In this document: piece after piece, positions 59,664-64,000 of the stretch
Position numbering within the stretch: the stretch's first letter is position 1
How the letters are laid out: each line of letters opens with the position of its first letter
NCBI GenBank assembly: GCA_948567375.1
Contig: OX419756.1
Location: 54,264,333-54,328,332 of the forward strand
Length of the DNA: 64,000 nucleotides
Source of the DNA: Lunularia cruciata
Lineage: Eukaryota > Streptophyta > Marchantiopsida > Lunulariales > Lunulariaceae
Reading direction: 5' to 3'
Notes under the pieces: generated by a model
The model's input: the letters and a program-made list of their open reading frames with translations, nothing else
What the model was told of the DNA's origin: nothing
The model's database searches: none
Position numbers and translations under genes: made by a program

Positions 59664-60093
59664 TGTAACAATATGGAGTATAGCAATGAAGTTAGTAGGG
59701 CTAACGAAGTAGCAAATAAGACAAATTAGCCTAGAATATTCTAGAAGTATCTAGTAAACTTTGTGGGAAGCTTCCTGGTTAGCTTAGCTTGCACTCCAAG
59801 TAGGTAGCTTCTAGAAAGAAGCTTTTAGAAACTTCCAACTAGCTTAGCTTGCACGCCAAGTATGCAACTTGTAGAAGGAAACTTCTTGAGAAGCTTCCTA
59901 ATTAACTTACTTGGCTTGCACTCCAAGAAAGCGGCTCAAGGAAGCTTCTTGAGAAGCTTCTCAAGAGCCTTATAGGATCCTTATAAATACAAAACCCAAA
60001 ACTCATGCTAGGCATTCAGAGTTTTCCCTCATTCAAGTGTCACAATGTGAGCTTACATTCTCCTATTACTCTCCTCAATCTTGGTCATTTACA
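59664..60093 (+). repeat. 5' LTR of the right-edge Ty3 element
   Basis: The LTR contains an internal array of about three units of 55-65 bp built on AGCTTCcTGGTTAGCTTAGC, TTGCACtCCAAG and GCTTCTAGAA (59770-59970), with several nested short palindromes such as GAAGCTTCTTGAGAAGCTTC. A TATAAATA lies near 59981. Sequence after it is consistent with transcription starting in the last 100 bp. Confidence 0.85.
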
Positions 60094-60359
60094 TTGATAT
60101 CAAAGTAGGAATAGGATGGATGGAATATATGGACCACTAGATCCATTTCCGCCAAACCATTGGGATTTTTGTGTCCAATTATTACCCAAGCTGGTTTCAT
60201 ACAACTCATCACTTCATGCTTTGGGTAGGACTTTCTGCATATGATCACCTTGTCTGAGGAACCCTTGATACTTCCAGTTGTAACTTATGGAGAACGGTGG
60301 ACGTGTTGCATCTATGTGTTAATAAATTAGATAAATTGTGAGTAGTGGGATAAAGTAGT

Positions 60360-61260
60360 GAACATGGTGGTAATACCAAACTTTATCATTGCTATGCAAC
60401 AACAAATTGAGCACCTTACTCGATTGTTGGATGAGCGAGACCAGCAATGACAAGAACACATAGAGAGAGCATCAATTTGAGATGGAGAAGATTAAATCTG
60501 ATTTCCAAAACCTAAGGTGTTTGAAGGCAAGAATCTTCCAAGCATAATGGAGAATTTGTGTTTGACTACAAATGATACTTTGAAGCTACCAATCTTCAAG
60601 ATGAATGGAAACATATTCTCTTGGCTTCTAGCCAATTGGATGGTATAGCAAAACTTTGGTGGCAATTTTGAGTGGAGCAAGCTGAACAACAGATTGTTGC
60701 ACCAATCTTGACATGGGAAAAATTCAAGGATGCAATACTTGGTCAATTTCAAACTATAAATACCACCCAAGCCGCACAAGATAAATTGGCAGAGTTGAAG
60801 TAGATTGGCTCTATAAGGAGCTAAATTACAAAATTTTAGAATATCATCGAGCAAATTCTAGATATACAAGAAGGTGAAGTTGAGGATCAATTTGTGAGGG
60901 GATTGAAGTCACAAACCAAATTGGAGATGACCATGTGAGAACCACAAAAGGTGGAAGAAGCCATGCAATTGGCTAAGCGCTTTGATTCCTTGATTGTGAC
61001 AACTTGGTCTTGACTTCAGCCTTCCCCAAAGCCACCCACACATTACACACGGATCAAGGAGCCAATACCAATGGAAATTGATGCTATCCAACTGAGACCA
61101 CTTGTTATAATAGATAGAGAAAGATTGTGACAAAATGGTGGTCATTTTTATTATTGCAAAGTTAGACATCGCATTGTTGAATGTCCACTTAGGAATGGGT
61201 GACCTCAACAAGTTACCCAGATGGAGTTTGTGGAGCGAAATGATCAAGGAAATGTGGAAT
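60360..61260 (+). pseudogene. gag remains of the right-edge Ty3 element
   Basis: Short frame pieces can be followed: FIIAMQQQIEHLTRLLDERDQ, then a gag core scattered over frames, and a zinc knuckle remnant YYCKVRHRIVECPLRNG near 61155-61205. Stops occur every few tens of codons. The order and position before protease support gag; nothing is translatable. Confidence 0.65.
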
Positions 61261-61328
61261 CCTAGTAGAAGATTTTGAGCCACCTATTGGGAGCTTCATT
61301 AGCTCCAATGGGATTGAAGGCTTGACCT

Positions 61329-64000
61329 ATGCAAGTTTGCTTCACTTGCAAGGTACAATATCTAATAGTAGGTTGTAGGATTTTGGTTGATTTTGGACGT
61401 TCACATAATTGCATGTCTATGAAAGTGGCAAAGGAATTGGGTATTCCTATCAAGCCAATAATTGGATGTAAATTGATGATGGTGGATGGTAGAAAGGGTT
61501 TTGCCTTCCGTACCTTGCATCCTATTACCTTCAAGATTGGGAAGGAGTATTTGGAGTGTATGAGGTTTGTAATGGCACCTCTACACTACAATGGCATACT
61601 AGGACTACCTTGGCTTGAAAGTCACAAGGTTCAATTTGATTGGACTTGACAAAAAATTCAAGTACAACACCAACGTAGGAATTTCCAATTAGGTTGTCTG
61701 GCATCTCTGAGTAAGATACCTAAGAATAGTCAGTCCTAAGATGGGAAGTTTATCAAGAAGATAGCCATAGAGCAAGCCTTGAAGGGAGATGAGTCCCAAG
61801 ATGGGAAGTTTGCTAGGAAGGTAGCCATGGAGCAAGCTTTGAAGAGAGATGAGTCCCTAGATGGGAAGTTTGTTAGTGAAGCAACCATAGAGCAAGCTTT
61901 GGAGGAAGATAAGTCTATTTTCACGATGTAGATCAAGCCAATTATACAAGGACAATTTACGGAGGGCCAAGAGCCTCACCAAGCAATGGTCAAGCAATGG
62001 TTCAAGAGTTTGTGGATGTTTTTTTGGATGATTTGCCAAAGGGATTACCCTCCGATTGTGGTATGCCCTTTAAGGTTGAGTTATTGCCAAGGAGTACTCT
62101 AGTGAGTAGACCAATCTATCGGCTCTCACCAAAAGAGTTGGAGGAGTTGCAAATAACACTTATGGAGTTGTTGGAGAAGGACTTCATACAACATAGTACC
62201 TCTCCTTGGGGAGCACCGGTACTATTTGTTCCAAAGAAGGATGGAGTACTTTGTTTCTATATTGACTACGGTGGGCTCAATAAGCAAACAATGAAGAATG
62301 CATATTCCTTGTCTTGGATCAATAACTTGCTTGATCAATTGAGTAGGAAAAATACTTTTCCAAGTTAGATCTTTGTAGTGGCTATGGGAAAATCCTCATT
62401 GATAGGGAGGATGTGCAAAATAAAGCCTTTCGCATAAGGTATGGGCATTTTGATTGGAGAGTTCTACCTTTCAGGATCACTAATGCTTCAACAATCTTCA
62501 TGGATCAGATGCATCAAGTGTTGGATGGACTAGTGGTGTTGTTCTTGGATGATATCTTAATCTATAGCAAGATAAAGGCAAAACATATGAATCACGTGCA
62601 AGAAGTCCTAAGACGACTACGACAATGGAAATTTTATTGCAAGAAGCCAAAGTGTGCCTTTTGGCAGAAGGAAGTTACCTTCTTGGATCACAAGATCTCA
62701 CCGGAGGGGATCAAGATGGAAGAGGAGAAAGTCAAGGCCATTATTGATTGACCTACTCCAAAGGATACTATAAAAGCATGGGCATTTAATGGATTAGCCA
62801 ATTTTTACCGATGGTTCATCCACTATTATGCTCATGTGGCTACACCATTGATTGACCTCTTGGAGAAGAACTTGAGCTTCTAGTGGACCACCACCACAAA
62901 GAAGCATTCTAGAAGTTGAAACATATGGTGCCTTTAAGACCCAATCTTCAACCATATGATCCTCAACTACCATGTGTGGTTGATTTTGATGCTTCTAACT
63001 TTGCAATTGGAGCCATGTTGTAATAGGAATTCCCAAATGGACTATGTCCTATTATCTTTGTGTCTTGCCGACTAAATACAGCTGAAAGAAATTACTTTGC
63101 TCAAGATCAAGAAGAACTTGCAATGGTATATGCCACCAAGGTATGGATGCATTATCTCTTAGGGAAACAAGTGATCATGCAAATTGATCATAAACTATTG
63201 TTGCAGACTTTACACTTGGAACACATGAAGAGTTGGCATCATCAATGGGAGGAGCAACTCCAACTAGTTGACATCAAACTTGAGTACAAACTAGGTCGGT
63301 TCCATGTCATCCCTAATACTCTATCACGACGACTTGATTTAAAGTCTCTTCCTCTTATCATGATGGCAATTACAACGGAGTCAATTGACTCCAAGGTCCA
63401 AAATAAGTTTTGGTCAGCTCTACAACAAGATCCCTTCTTCCAAATGGTACATGGTTGTCCAACAACATGTGACAAGGAGTAGAATACCTTCTCCTTCAAG
63501 GAAGGCTTTCTATTCCATGATGATTGGATCTATTTTCTAACCAAAGGTGATCTTCAACTTATGTGCCTTCAAGAAGGCCATGATTTACCAATAGTTGGTC
63601 ACATGGGTGTTGAAAAGACCTTGGGTACCCTCCAGCATCAATGATGATGGCCCAACATGGCACAAGATGTTTGGGAGTTTGTATAATTGTGTGAGAGTTT
63701 CCAATGCAACAGGACCAATAACTAGAAACCAAGTGGACTCCTTCAACCACTCCCCATTCCATCTACTCATTGAGAACATGTGAGCTTAGATCTCATCACC
63801 TTGTTGCCCAAGACAAAGCAAGGTCACACAACAATTGTGGTGTTTGTAGATAAGCTTAATAAGCAAATCCATTTGGCACCAACAGTTGATAATGTGGATG
63901 CTCCAACCTTGGCACAAATCTACTTTGACAATGTATTCAAGCATCATGGGATACCACGTGTACTCATCTTTGACCGTGATCCTTGCTTCATTGGAAAGTT
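61329..64000 (+). pseudogene. pol of the right-edge Ty3 element: PR-RT-RH-IN
   Basis: Protease (61329-61649) has ILVDFGRSHNCMS, with Phe in place of the active-site Ser of D-S-G, and ends GILGLPWLESHKVQFDW. A linker holds three exact-length 20-codon repeats (61740-61919). RT (61997-62750) has FYIDYGGLNKQTMKN, a frameshift near 62365 and the catalytic FLDD (62551-62562). RNase H fragments include RLNTAERNYFAQDQEELAMV and IDHKLLLQTL (63070-63220). Integrase starts near 63590 (GHMGVEKTLGTLQHQ) and shows SLDLITLLPK and FDRDPCF before the window ends. It is inactive. Confidence 0.87.
61740..61919 (+). repeat. Three tandem 60-bp in-frame repeats in pol linker
   Basis: Each unit is exactly 60 bp and encodes a diverged 20-residue block of the form DGKF..(K/E)-(I/V/A)-A-(I/M)-EQAL...E-S. 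The starts are 61740, 61800 and 61860. The repeats keep the reading frame between protease and RT. Confidence 0.9.

Larger units (their letters stand above)
59664..64000 (+). mobile_element. Defective Ty3 element, truncated by the window edge
   Basis: It starts with a 430-bp LTR (TGTAACA ... TTTACA) and an iMet-like primer site (TTGATATCAAAGTAGG, 60094). Gag remains, protease, RT, RNase H and integrase follow in order on the plus strand, broken by many stops and shifts. The integrase is cut off at base 64000, so the 3' LTR and any chromodomain lie outside. Confidence 0.9.

Overview
This window is nuclear DNA of a plant. It carries two intron-bearing housekeeping genes with plant architecture (a SUVR-type SET-domain gene with an N-terminal WIYLD domain and a TBC RabGAP), a relic of an L-type lectin-receptor-like kinase, chromodomain Ty3 elements, and primer-binding sites of the plant tRNA-Asp and tRNA-iMet types. 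The kinase relic favours a land plant; I cannot name the species. About 70% of the window is mobile-element DNA or its debris.

Layout. 1-16.3 kb: minus-strand remains of a Ty3 element (long coiled-coil ORF, LTR, tRNA-Asp-type PBS, gag, zinc knuckles, protease; pol lies beyond base 1). Its gag is split by a young plus-strand Ty3 element at 1864-11827, and the two gag halves join again across a 4-5 bp duplication. 16.6-17.6 kb: an old inverted relic of the same young family. 17.6-25 kb: AT-rich repeats and a decayed pogo-like DNA transposon. 25.1-34.4 kb: the complete SUVR-like histone methyltransferase gene (minus strand, 8 exons, 906 aa), with a 5.15-kb intron full of local duplications. 37.0-43.7 kb: a defective chromodomain Ty3 element with both LTRs, then an inverted solo LTR. 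45.8-46.3 kb: kinase relic. 48.3-49.3 kb: MULE transposase relic. 52.1-56.1 kb: complete TBC RabGAP gene (minus strand, 9 exons, 480 aa). 59.7 kb to the end: another defective Ty3 element running off the edge.

The most interesting object is the 9.96-kb element at 1864-11827. Its first ORF encodes Gag, two zinc knuckles, an aspartic protease and a DNMT3/DRM-like cytosine-5 DNA methyltransferase with catalytic motifs I, IV, VI, VIII, IX and X all recognisable. This ORF ends in UAG-CAG-CCA, an exact match to the tobacco-mosaic-type readthrough signal, and continues in the same frame into RT-RNase H-integrase ending in a C-terminal PHD finger. Its end repeats are permuted (B ... A-B-A') rather than ordinary LTRs. 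Retrotransposon-encoded DNMTs have, to my recollection, been reported in charophyte algae and dinoflagellates. The combination with a PHD finger, a readthrough stop and split repeats is the part I regard as possibly undescribed.

The two host genes appear unrelated in function: one writes a chromatin mark and one regulates membrane traffic. They sit in two islands of more balanced base composition (about 25-35.5 kb and 50-57.3 kb) within AT-rich transposon-derived DNA.
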